From positions 1 to 26,177 of the IMG/VR virus record IMGVR_UViG_3300049255_000577: a stretch of 26,177 nucleotides of DNA. One strand, given 5' to 3'. The DNA is from a virus. The position numbers and the translations under genes are program-made. Within the stretch, counting starts at the first letter, position 1, and every line of letters begins with the position of its first letter. Positions 1-6,186 of the stretch are shown here, piece by piece. Below the pieces are notes generated by a model that was given only the letters and a program-made list of their open reading frames with translations, was not told the origin of the DNA and did no database searches.

Positions 1-348
1 CTAAAAGGCCTTGATGTCCCACCCGTGATGGCGGCAGACGCGGGCGGCGTCCTTGCGGAAATCCTCGCCATGCTCGATGTCCGGCCGCCCGCCGCTGCGG
101 AAACGGTGGAGGTGGATCATCTCGTGCGCGAGCGTGACGAGCAGCGTCTGCGTGTGTCCGACGATCCTGTCCGAGATGAAGATCCCCGGCGGGTCGCCGC
201 TCTCGAACGCGCCATAGCAGTCCGCGCTGCGCGTGACGTGGAAGGCGACCGCGTCGGCATGCGGCAGACGCCACGCCCTGAAGGGCGGCGTCGTGCGCAG
301 GAATTCGTAGGCCGCCTCGAGGATCTCCGGCGTCAGCGACAGGCTCAT
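1..348 (-). CDS. SprT-like zinc metalloprotein
   Basis: This 115-residue protein contains the zinc-metalloprotease signature HEMIH (HExxH), followed by a downstream histidine in the IEHGEDF segment that would be the third metal ligand. That layout is typical of the SprT-like domain. The ATG at 348 (MSLSLTPEIL) is preceded by GAGG; the longer reading frame upstream would run back into the neighbouring gene without a better start. It is the last gene of the lysis cassette seen here and reads to a TAG at the very edge of the window. SprT-like proteins are common in tailed phages of alphaproteobacteria, but their role there is not established. A peptidase acting on host or virion proteins is an inference; a part in lysis is only suggested by position. 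Confidence 0.8.
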   Translation of the reverse strand: MSLSLTPEILEAAYEFLRTTPPFRAWRLPHADAVAFHVTRSADCYGAFESGDPPGIFISDRIVGHTQTLLVTLAHEMIHLHRFRSGGRPDIEHGEDFRKDAARVCRHHGWDIKAF

Positions 349-355
349 CGCCGCC

Positions 356-538
356 TCAATGCACGAGCGAGCGCAGCGACGCGGCGAGCGCAATCAGCGC
401 GGTGACGATGCTGCCCAGCACGAACAGCATGCGCACCGCGCCGCGCCCGGCTGCGAAGGCTTCCGTCAGCGCGTCCACTTTCGTCTCCAGCCGCGCGATG
501 CGCGCCAGGATCTCCTCCTGGATCATGGGCTCAGCCAT
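356..538 (-). CDS. Small coiled-coil/membrane protein of lysis cassette (XhlA-like layout)
   Basis: The 60-residue product has an N-terminal amphipathic heptad-like helix (about residues 6-30, with LETKVDALTEAF) and one C-terminal transmembrane segment (about 36-55). This resembles the XhlA/haemolysin class of phage lysis accessory proteins. The ATG at 538 (MAEPMIQEEI) has GAGG upstream; a second ATG lies four codons later. Its start overlaps the end of the Rz1 gene, and 7 bases separate it from the SprT-like gene. Function is inferred from topology and position only: it may assist the holin or anchor a complex at the inner membrane. Confidence 0.7.
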   Translation of the reverse strand: MAEPMIQEEILARIARLETKVDALTEAFAAGRGAVRMLFVLGSIVTALIALAASLRSLVH

Positions 539-818
539 GGCGGGCCTCGCATTGCGCGGCGAGCCACGCAGCCAGGTCGTGCCGGCGTTTGGCTTCGTCG
601 GCGCCCCAGCCGAGCAGCGCATCCGACCACGCGGCCCAGCCCTCGCCGGCGGCGAAGACGGGCGGCGCGAGATCGTCGGTCAGCGGTGCGGGCGGTTCAG
701 GGCAGGCGAGCTGCGCCTGCAGCCGGTCCAAACCCGGTGAGCTTGGCAAGGGCGCTGTTGCGCAGCTCGCGATCGGCAGCAGAGGGAGCACAATGGCCAT
801 CCTGCGAAGCAACGACAT
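531..818 (-). CDS. Rz1-like outer-membrane spanin lipoprotein
   Basis: The 95-residue protein has a lipoprotein signal peptide ending in a lipobox (IASC, Cys19) and then a proline-rich stretch (PEPPAPL, APP), as in Rz1 o-spanins. The mature lipoprotein would sit in the outer membrane and pair with the inner-membrane spanin to fuse the two membranes at the end of lysis. The gene begins inside the Rz gene in another frame (122-base overlap). Its start is fixed by a strong AAGGAGGAAG ribosome site 5' of the ATG at 818. At 95 residues it is longer than the E. coli lambda Rz1 but within the range of o-spanins. Confidence 0.85.
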   Translation of the reverse strand: MSLLRRMAIVLPLLPIASCATAPLPSSPGLDRLQAQLACPEPPAPLTDDLAPPVFAAGEGWAAWSDALLGWGADEAKRRHDLAAWLAAQCEARHG

Positions 819-1098
819 GGGGTTCTTCCTCCTTCAATGAATTGACGACACCGTCCCTGCTCGCCTGCCACGCCGAGAGCGCGCGGTCGGCATCGGCGCG
901 CGCCGCGTTGGCCGCGGCGAGCGTGGCCGACAGCGCCGCCGCCCTTCTGTCGTCGCTGGTGATGCGCTGTTCGAGGCCCGGCACTTCCGCCGCTTCCGCG
1001 GCCAGCGCGCGGACGTGGAGATAGAACGCGCCCGCGGCCGCGAGGACCGCGAGCGCGCCGCCGAGCTTGAGCCAGGTCGTGAGATCGGTGGGCCACAT
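697..1098 (-). CDS. Rz-like inner-membrane spanin
   Basis: The 133-residue product has a short cytoplasmic N terminus, one transmembrane helix (about residues 11-28, KLGGALAVLAAAGAFYL) and a long alanine-rich helix/coiled coil (about 30-85), the usual i-spanin plan. The ATG at 1098 overlaps the holin stop at its final bases. The 3' part of the gene also carries the start and ribosome site of the out-of-frame Rz1 gene, a classic Rz/Rz1 arrangement, and this supports both calls. It acts in the periplasm, bridging to Rz1 after the peptidoglycan is degraded. Sequence alone is weak evidence, as expected for this fast-evolving family; gene arrangement is the main support. Confidence 0.85.
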   Translation of the reverse strand: MWPTDLTTWLKLGGALAVLAAAGAFYLHVRALAAEAAEVPGLEQRITSDDRRAAALSATLAAANAARADADRALSAWQASRDGVVNSLKEEEPHVVASQDGHCAPSAADRELRNSALAKLTGFGPAAGAARLP

Positions 1099-1304
1099 CA
1101 GCGTTGCCCTTTCTGCTTGACGAGACGCCCCGCGACGCCCAGCACAAGCAGCGCGATCGCGACGCCGTCCGGCAGCCAGCGCGGCAGCGCGTGCCGCAGT
1201 TCGTCCGGCACGCTGTCCCAGGCGCCGAGCACGACGGCGGACGCCGCCATGCTCTGCACCGAGAACCAGCGCCAGGCCGTTTTCCATTCCGCGACGAGCG
1301 TCAT
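1098..1304 (-). CDS. Holin-like two-helix membrane protein (DUF7940-like)
   Basis: The 68-residue protein carries two predicted membrane helices (about 14-29 and 44-63) joined by a loop, SVPDELRHALPRWLPDG, and ends in a basic tail. The WRWFSVQ start and the final GRLVKQKG match a small phage holin family seen in many proteobacterial phages; I recognise it by pattern only. It would form the inner-membrane lesion that starts lysis. Its ATG at 1304 overlaps the stop of the preceding gene (ATGA), and its own stop abuts the Rz start, so translation of the cassette is coupled. The much longer frame upstream is a shadow of the DUF5675 gene. Confidence 0.8.
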   Translation of the reverse strand: MTLVAEWKTAWRWFSVQSMAASAVVLGAWDSVPDELRHALPRWLPDGVAIALLVLGVAGRLVKQKGQR

Positions 1305-1480
1305 TGCGCGAGCGCCTTGACGAGGATGCCCGCGACGAACGCCGCGAGCGCGACATAGCCCCAGTACTTCTCGCCCCAGCCGAGCTCGGTCGCGAGCGCG
1401 GCGGCGAGCTTGGCGCGCACTTCGGCGAGCTCCGTCCGCACAGAGGCGTCCAGGGCAATGATGCGGTCTTCGATGGTCAT
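1301..1480 (-). CDS. 59-residue membrane protein of lysis cassette
   Basis: This short gene (ATG at 1480, TGA at 1301-1303) overlaps both neighbours by 4 bases (ATGA at each end). The product has an amphipathic, heptad-like N-terminal helix (about residues 3-30, IIALDASVRTELAEVRAKL) and one membrane helix near the C terminus (about 38-56). Its layout echoes the 60-residue protein at 356-538, so the cassette has two proteins of the same plan flanking the holin and spanins. A role as antiholin or second holin is possible; nothing in the sequence decides it. Confidence 0.75.
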   Translation of the reverse strand: MTIEDRIIALDASVRTELAEVRAKLAAALATELGWGEKYWGYVALAAFVAGILVKALAQ

Positions 1481-1935
1481 GAGTCGTGATCCTCCACTTG
1501 CAACTGGGCACCACCGTCAGTGATGGCGCCGACGAGAACGGGATAGACGCGGCGGTACGCCGCTTCGGATGCGCTTGCCTGCCAGTGGCCGTCGGACGCG
1601 GCACCGGGCGCGATCATCGCGCTCGCCGGTGCAATGCAGCCGAGGAGCTCTTCGATCGTGTTGGCGACGTGGAATTCGATGAAGTCGCGGCCAGGCACAT
1701 CGGCGATCTGGACGATGCCCCGGTGAAAGGCGCCGAAGCGGACGCGGTAGCGCGCATCGAGCGCGCCCTCATGGCGCAGCACAAGCGGATAGGTGCCCGG
1801 CGGAATCCGCGGATGCGTCGCGTTGCGCGGCCCACGCTCCAGGCACGGACACAGCAAGGTGCCGTCCGTGTCCAGCCACTCACCGGACGTGGAACAGCAA
1901 TCGCTCGCGCGCCGCGCGAGCGTGAAGGTCGGCAT
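1477..1935 (-). CDS. DUF5675 family protein
   Basis: The 152-residue protein matches the DUF5675 pattern: an N-terminal TFTLARRASDCCSTSGEW segment, a CLERGPRN stretch, an IPPGTYPL turn, a VPGRDFIEFHVANT block and a closing GCIAP. The family is frequent in prophages beside lysis genes, but I know of no assigned activity. The conserved His followed by Gly-Cys is reminiscent of L,D-transpeptidase-type active sites, a loose resemblance only. The ATG at 1935 has GGAG upstream. It is the first gene of the lysis cassette, where an endolysin would be expected, and is coupled to the next gene by ATGA. Confidence 0.85.
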   Translation of the reverse strand: MPTFTLARRASDCCSTSGEWLDTDGTLLCPCLERGPRNATHPRIPPGTYPLVLRHEGALDARYRVRFGAFHRGIVQIADVPGRDFIEFHVANTIEELLGCIAPASAMIAPGAASDGHWQASASEAAYRRVYPVLVGAITDGGAQLQVEDHDS

Positions 1936-1975
1936 GGAATGCTCCGTTGGAATTCTGGGCGATACGCGCCGCGGC

Positions 1976-2001
1976 AAAGCAATCGATCAAACGATCGCTT
2001 T
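1976..2001 (-). terminator. Stem-loop in the gap before the lysis cassette
   Basis: Two 10-base arms (AAAGCAATCG and CGATCGCTTT) pair with one mismatch around a 6-base loop, in the 88-base gap between the secreted-protein gene and the DUF5675 gene. No long T run follows on the minus strand, so it may be a weak terminator or an mRNA processing or stability site. The call is tentative. Confidence 0.35.
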
Positions 2002-2023
2002 GGACGCCGGCCTAGCGGTCGCT

Positions 2024-2899
2024 CTATTTTGTGAGAAGAACGTGCCGGCCGTAGAGCGAGACGACCTCGGGCAATCCTTTGCGCACAATCCCTATCGTGT
2101 CGCCGCCGTCCCGGTCGCAGGTTTGGTGGCAGGGGAAATCGATCTCGTCGTCATAGACGTTGAACGGAAGCATCCGAACGGGACCGTAGAAGCCCAAATA
2201 TTGCCCTTTGCAGGTGAACAGGAGCACGCGGCGATCGCTACCCGGCTTGCCGTAGCCGTTCGGGGCGCGCTCATAATTGATGACCCTGAAGCATTCTCCG
2301 GCCGGCCTGGCGTCGCCGGCCCACCACAGCAGGGTCTTGCCATCGAGGCGCCCGGTGAATCCGCCTTGTCCGAGAAACCGCGCGACGTCGCCGTAGCTCC
2401 ACGCATCGCCGGGCGGATGAAATCCCGCCGGATCGAGTTGCGGCTGGTCACCGCCGATATAACTGCCCGGGCTGCGTCCGCTGGCATCGAGCGCAATCGG
2501 GCTGTCCGGCCCGTGCGGGAACACGACGGTCGTGCCTTCGAGGTGCGGCACGCCGGAATCGCCGGCGACACCGTAGTCTCCGAGGTAGCCGCCCGCGCAC
2601 GAAAAGAGAAGAACGCGATAGGCGGCATGCAGCGCGTCGCCATGAGACTCTTCGCTGGTTTCCTCCCAGACGAAATAGACCACGCGATAACATGACCGTC
2701 CCACTTTGGCTGTGCCGAGCGGAGTGAGCGTGATGTCGGGGGCGAACCCGGGACCAAAACCGGCAACGGACATGGCATGAAGCATGTCGATGTCGGTCGC
2801 ACGGCCCGTGGCGGACGCCGGACCCGGCGCAAGCCACGCGATTGCCGCAAGCACCAACGCGATTGCGCCGCGGCCGGGACGCTTTGAAAATCCGATCAC
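2024..2899 (-). CDS. Secreted protein with an internal duplication, unknown function
   Basis: I do not recognise this 291-residue protein. It starts with a basic N terminus, a hydrophobic core and an AxA-type cleavage site (signal peptide about 1-30), so it should be exported. Two copies of one motif follow: CYRVVYF...RVLLFSCAGGYLGDYG (about 70-110) and CFRVINY...RVLLFTCKGQYLGFYG (about 203-239). Each copy has a Cys pair that could form a disulfide, and a FHPPGDAW/WWAGDARP linker lies between. It starts with GTG, overlapping the stop of the upstream virion gene (GTGA), so it is translationally coupled to the late operon. It could be a virion or periplasmic late protein, or a surface-modifying moron. 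A copy of a chromosomal gene inserted by chance is unlikely given the coupling. Confidence 0.75.
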   Translation of the reverse strand: MIGFSKRPGRGAIALVLAAIAWLAPGPASATGRATDIDMLHAMSVAGFGPGFAPDITLTPLGTAKVGRSCYRVVYFVWEETSEESHGDALHAAYRVLLFSCAGGYLGDYGVAGDSGVPHLEGTTVVFPHGPDSPIALDASGRSPGSYIGGDQPQLDPAGFHPPGDAWSYGDVARFLGQGGFTGRLDGKTLLWWAGDARPAGECFRVINYERAPNGYGKPGSDRRVLLFTCKGQYLGFYGPVRMLPFNVYDDEIDFPCHQTCDRDGGDTIGIVRKGLPEVVSLYGRHVLLTK

Positions 2900-3744
2900 G
2901 GACCGTTCCCCATCATCCGATGATAATTGTTCAGGATATTGTTCGCATAATCCTGGGAGAACATATTGCCGTCCGGCTGGGCGTCGGTCCGCGCGTTGTA
3001 TTCGCGCAGCGCCTCATAGTCGCCTGGATAGAAGACGTGACCCTTCAGCAGGAGGGTGTGCTGCAGCCATTTCAGAGCCGCGTCCGCACTCGCCTGCGGC
3101 GTCATCTTCTGTCCCTTGACCAGACCTGCCGCGGTCGCCTTGGCGTTGTTCCAATCGCCAGGATTGTTCGCCGTGAAGGGGTCCGTGCGAAACGCCTTCG
3201 GCGCGCCGCCGGGCTCCTGCATGGCCCACGCCTTCATCAATTCGGGTGACACATAGCCCGGATCGTTCGGCGCGCGGCTGTTCTGGACATCGTAGTTGTA
3301 GGCGGCATCCTGAAAGGCAACGTCATTTGCGCCGCGCCAAGCGGAACGCCCGCTCTCGGGATACCCGGGAACTGCCCCGATCGACGGACGAATCGCCGGC
3401 GGCACCACGACGGGAGTCGGCGTGAAGTCCGGTGTCGTGCCGGGCTTCGGAAGCGGTATCGGCGGAAAGACGCGCCCCGCGTTACTCTCCCAGCCCGGAA
3501 TGCGCCAAGGCTCGCCGCCGCCCGGTGCACTTGCTGCCGACATGTTGGATCCACCTGTCATGCCCGGATTCATAGAAGACGACATCGGCGTTTGTTTGTT
3601 CGGATTGTCCTGATTTGTCGCGCGCGACGCCTGATAGCGCGCCAGCGTGTTCGCGACGACCTCCGGCTTCGTCCCGGCCGGAAAGACATGCAGCGAGCCG
3701 TCGTTCGCCTGCGCCGTGATGTTCGGATCGGTCCCCGCGCTCAT
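2896..3744 (-). CDS. Virion/ejection protein with possible lysozyme-like C-terminal domain
   Basis: In this 282-residue protein the N terminus (about 13-38, DGSLHVFPAGTKPEVVANTL) matches a short segment often found in podovirus internal and tail proteins (xxFPDGTxPxVI). A low-complexity, proline-rich linker follows (about 45-130). The C-terminal domain (about 163-282) has SPELMKAWAMQEPGG, then NNPGDW and AALKWL. The Glu177 context resembles the catalytic-Glu helix of lysozyme/transglycosylase-type domains; this is an inference, not a firm family match. The ATG at 3744 overlaps the upstream stop (ATGA). The likely job is to enter the periplasm with the DNA and open or span the cell wall, as ejection proteins do. 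The longer frame extending upstream of 3744 is a shadow of neighbouring genes. Confidence 0.7.
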   Translation of the reverse strand: MSAGTDPNITAQANDGSLHVFPAGTKPEVVANTLARYQASRATNQDNPNKQTPMSSSMNPGMTGGSNMSAASAPGGGEPWRIPGWESNAGRVFPPIPLPKPGTTPDFTPTPVVVPPAIRPSIGAVPGYPESGRSAWRGANDVAFQDAAYNYDVQNSRAPNDPGYVSPELMKAWAMQEPGGAPKAFRTDPFTANNPGDWNNAKATAAGLVKGQKMTPQASADAALKWLQHTLLLKGHVFYPGDYEALREYNARTDAQPDGNMFSQDYANNILNNYHRMMGNGP

Positions 3745-4340
3745 GGCTGCAGGTTTCCCTGGCTGTCGTAACTGTAGATTTGGGACGCATCGTCCTGCTG
3801 CTGCGGGACATTGGCGGGAACGACGCCGCGCCGCGCCTGCGCCTGGCGGGCGCGCAGCGCCGGATCGGCAGGCCCGCCGGGAATCGGCCGGACGCCCTGC
3901 CCGTCCGGCGTTCGCATGAACCCGCGCGGGACGGGCGGGCCGGCCTGGTAGGCTGGCGTCACGGCCTGCGAGACCGGATTGATCGCGACCATCGTGCCGT
4001 TGCCGACATTGGCGAACCGCGTATCGAGCGCGCTCGTATCCGCGCCGGACGCGAGCGCCGCGGCGCGCGCTTTCTGGATCGCGGCCGGATCGCCCGACTG
4101 CATGGCCTGGGCAAGCGCCGCGCGCGCCTGGGCCTGGTTCGCCATGAGGCCGCGATTGAGGAATTGGGACAGCGCCGCGCCGCCGCTCGGCCGCCCGCTC
4201 ACAGTCGCGCCCGCATCCTGCAACGCGGCGCCGATGAGCCCGAGTCCGTTGTAGCCGTAGTTCGGCGCCGGAGCGCCCGCTCCGGACCGGGTGCCGCCCT
4301 GCTGCGGCGCCGCGGAAAGCCAGTCGAAGAATCCGTTCAT
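3741..4340 (-). CDS. Probable internal virion (ejection) protein
   Basis: The 199-residue product begins MNGFFDWLSAAP and is rich in Ala, Gly, Gln and Pro. A helical stretch covers about 58-105 (ALSQFLNRGLMANQAQARAAL, then IQKARAAALASG). I cannot assign it to a named family. Its place between two Ala/Gln-rich virion proteins and next to the lysozyme-like one is where podoviruses keep the set of three DNA-ejection proteins (P22 gp7/gp16/gp20 or T7 gp14/15/16 type), so that role is inferred. GAGGTG precedes the ATG at 4340. Confidence 0.65.
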   Translation of the reverse strand: MNGFFDWLSAAPQQGGTRSGAGAPAPNYGYNGLGLIGAALQDAGATVSGRPSGGAALSQFLNRGLMANQAQARAALAQAMQSGDPAAIQKARAAALASGADTSALDTRFANVGNGTMVAINPVSQAVTPAYQAGPPVPRGFMRTPDGQGVRPIPGGPADPALRARQAQARRGVVPANVPQQQDDASQIYSYDSQGNLQP

Positions 4341-4349
4341 GATTGCACC

Positions 4350-5408
4350 TCAGAGAAAGTAGGAGCCGGTTTGCGCCGCCGTGCCGAGCAGGCCGAGAAT
4401 TCCGCCGAGCGGGCTCTGGCTCGTTTTCTGCGTCGTCGTCTGCTCGAGCGGGATCAGCCCCAGCGCCGCGTTGCGGATCTGCTGTTGCTGCAGCGGATAA
4501 TTCCACTGGTTCAGATATTGCTGGTAGTTGGCCTGATCGAGCGCCTGCTGCTGTTGCTGCTGGGTCTGGCCTGCGCCCGCGAGCGCGTTCGCGCCCGCCA
4601 GCGCCTGGTTGAGCTGCGAGTTCGACAGCCCGCCGAGCACGTTCGCCGCGTTGAGGTCGAGGCCTTGCGCGTTCAACCCCGCGTTCAGATTGGCGAGCTG
4701 CGCCGACAGCGCGTTGCTCGCATTCGCCTGCGAGGCGCTGAGCCCGTAACCGGCATTGGCCTGCGACGCCGCGAGCCCGGCGCTCTGGTTCGCCTGCGCC
4801 GCCTGGAGCTGGCGGGCGATGTCCGCTGTCGCCGCGGTCTGCGCCTGCGAGAAGTTCTGCGCATTCAGGTTGGCGAGCGTGTTCGCCGTGTCCTGGTCGT
4901 AATACTGGTTGGTCAGCGCGTTGGCGACGCCCGATCGCGCGCCGCCGAAGGCGTTCTCCGCCGTCGCCTGCTGGTTCGTCGAATTCTGCGCCATGCCGCG
5001 CGCCTGGGCGAGCTGCGCCAGCGTCGCGTTGGTCACGTCGCTCGTGTACGGATTCATGTAAGGCGAGAGATCGGTGCTCGAAAGCTGGCCCGCGCTCACC
5101 TGGGGCGCGCTCACCTGCGAGGTCGAGACGGGCGTCGCCTGCGCGCTTTGCGGCGTGTAGCCGAGCACGCCCTGCGCGCCCGCGATCGCACCATTCAGAG
5201 CGGCGCCGCCGACATTGCCCGTCGCGATGTTGCCGAGAAGGCCTTGCGCCTGCGTCTGCGCTTGCGTGAACGGCGCGACCAGCTCGCCCGTATAGGCCTG
5301 GTAGGGCCGGTTCGCGACGCCCTGCGCCGTGTTGTAGTTCTGCTGGTAGAGCGCCATTTCCTGCGGATTGATCGTATTCGTCGAAGTGGTCTTGCTGCCG
5401 CCGCTCAT
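4350..5408 (-). CDS. Ala/Gln/Asn-rich internal virion protein
   Basis: The 352-residue protein opens with SGGSKTTSTNTINPQEMALYQQNYNTAQ and a PYQAYTGELVAPFTQAQTQAQ block that I associate with podovirus internal or tail-associated proteins. The rest is dominated by Ala, Gln, Asn, Leu and Ser in helical repeats (for example ANAGYGLSASQANASNALS at about 240-258), with a polyglutamine run near residue 302. Such composition is usual for proteins ejected with the DNA that build a trans-periplasmic channel. The ATG at 5408 overlaps the stop of the GNAT-like gene (ATGA). The precise ejection role is inferred. Confidence 0.72.
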   Translation of the reverse strand: MSGGSKTTSTNTINPQEMALYQQNYNTAQGVANRPYQAYTGELVAPFTQAQTQAQGLLGNIATGNVGGAALNGAIAGAQGVLGYTPQSAQATPVSTSQVSAPQVSAGQLSSTDLSPYMNPYTSDVTNATLAQLAQARGMAQNSTNQQATAENAFGGARSGVANALTNQYYDQDTANTLANLNAQNFSQAQTAATADIARQLQAAQANQSAGLAASQANAGYGLSASQANASNALSAQLANLNAGLNAQGLDLNAANVLGGLSNSQLNQALAGANALAGAGQTQQQQQQALDQANYQQYLNQWNYPLQQQQIRNAALGLIPLEQTTTQKTSQSPLGGILGLLGTAAQTGSYFL

Positions 5409-5791
5409 TGCTCGAGATCCTTCACCATCACGAGCCAGCCGAAGCGATAGCCTCGGCGCTCGCACACGCGCTCCCATCCCTTGCGCCCCGTTCCCATGAT
5501 CAGGTCGCAGCCATGGGCGCGCGCGAAAGCGCACATGGCGGGCTCCATGTCGTCGATCAGCTCCGCGAGATCGCCGCCGCCATGCACGACGGTCAGCACC
5601 TTCTTCTGCGCGTACTGCCCGATCTCCGTGATCGCCGCCGCGCGCCCGCCGGGCCAGAACTGGTATTTGCCTTCGGCGACGAGGCGCTCGACGTCTTCGA
5701 TCGTCTCGAAGCCCGGCGAGCGCGCGAGCGCCGCCTCAATGAAGGGCCTGCACCGCGCCCATTCCCGCGCGGCGGGTGTTTCGTTGGTCAT
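5405..5791 (-). CDS. GNAT-like phage protein (T7 gp13-like position)
   Basis: The 128-residue product has the outline of a degenerate acetyltransferase: a helical N terminus (AAREWARCRPFIEAAL), then FWPGGRAAAITEIGQY (a beta-hairpin 'signal' segment), KVLTVVHGGG, a helix DDMEPAMCAFARAHGCD and the final GRKGWERVCERRGYRFGWLVMVKDL. The GxKGWxRxxxxxGY ending is typical of small phage GNAT-like proteins placed just before the ejection genes, such as T7 gp13. The acetyl-CoA loop is not obvious, so enzymatic activity is doubtful. The ATG at 5791 follows GAGGA. It probably acts in virion assembly. Confidence 0.72.
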   Translation of the reverse strand: MTNETPAAREWARCRPFIEAALARSPGFETIEDVERLVAEGKYQFWPGGRAAAITEIGQYAQKKVLTVVHGGGDLAELIDDMEPAMCAFARAHGCDLIMGTGRKGWERVCERRGYRFGWLVMVKDLEQ

Positions 5792-5826
5792 GAGGTCCTC
5801 GATGGAAAGGGAGTGATGCACCAGCG

Positions 5827-5959
5827 CTTCCCCCTTCCGTCACTCGCACCGCTCGTGACACCTCCCCCGCAAGTGCGGGGGAGGACGCGCGCCTCCATCG
5901 TCCTCCCCCGCTTGCGGGGGAGGTGGCGCGGAGCGTAGCGACGCGACGGAAGGGGGAAG
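5827..5959. repeat. Long palindromic intergenic repeat A
   Basis: A 15-base exact terminal inverted repeat (arms at 5827-5841 and 5945-5959, CTTCCCCCTTCCGTC) encloses two perfect hairpins (5861-5884 and 5902-5923), both built on CCTCCCCCGC/GCGGGGGAGG. It nearly fills the gap between the 71-residue and GNAT-like genes. It looks like a chromosomal intergenic (REP/MITE-like) element rather than phage DNA; that origin is inferred from form. Confidence 0.8.
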
Positions 5960-5970
5960 TGCTACCTCGC

Positions 5971-6186
5971 TTAAATCGCCACCGCCGACAGCGTGCCGCT
6001 GTTGCTCACCGTCACGCTCCACCGCGTTCCGTTGGGCGCCGTCAGCACCAGCCGCCGCTTCATCCCGATGTCCACGTCCTGCGTCTTCTTCATGTTCGCA
6101 ATGTCTTCGCGCTCGAGCGCGGCGCGGGCCTGGGCTTCGTTGCCGGCGTCGTAGCTCTTGGCGGGCGCGGGAAGGACGAGGCTCAT
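5971..6186 (-). CDS. Small conserved phage protein, unknown function
   Basis: This 71-residue protein has a helical charged middle (NEAQARAALEREDIANMKKTQDVDIG) and a short beta-like end (RLVLTAPNGTRWSVTVSNSGTLSAVAI). The ATG at 6186 overlaps the stop of the gp10-like gene (ATGA), so it is translated with the tail module. I do not recognise a family function. A tail- or virion-associated role follows only from its position. It is followed by repeat A. Confidence 0.7.
   Translation of the reverse strand: MSLVLPAPAKSYDAGNEAQARAALEREDIANMKKTQDVDIGMKRRLVLTAPNGTRWSVTVSNSGTLSAVAI

Noticed and set aside
3745-4506. N-terminal extension of the virion protein at 2896-3744
   Set aside because: The extra residues are an out-of-frame translation of neighbouring genes; ATGA coupling at 3741-3744 fixes the start.
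3780-5450. Long plus-strand open frame opposite the ejection genes (556 codons)
   Set aside because: Arg/Leu-rich shadow translation without motifs; the minus strand has three coupled genes with ribosome sites.
5861-5923. Possible CRISPR repeats
   Set aside because: Two similar hairpins form part of one nested palindrome; there is no series of equal repeats with varied spacers and no cas gene.
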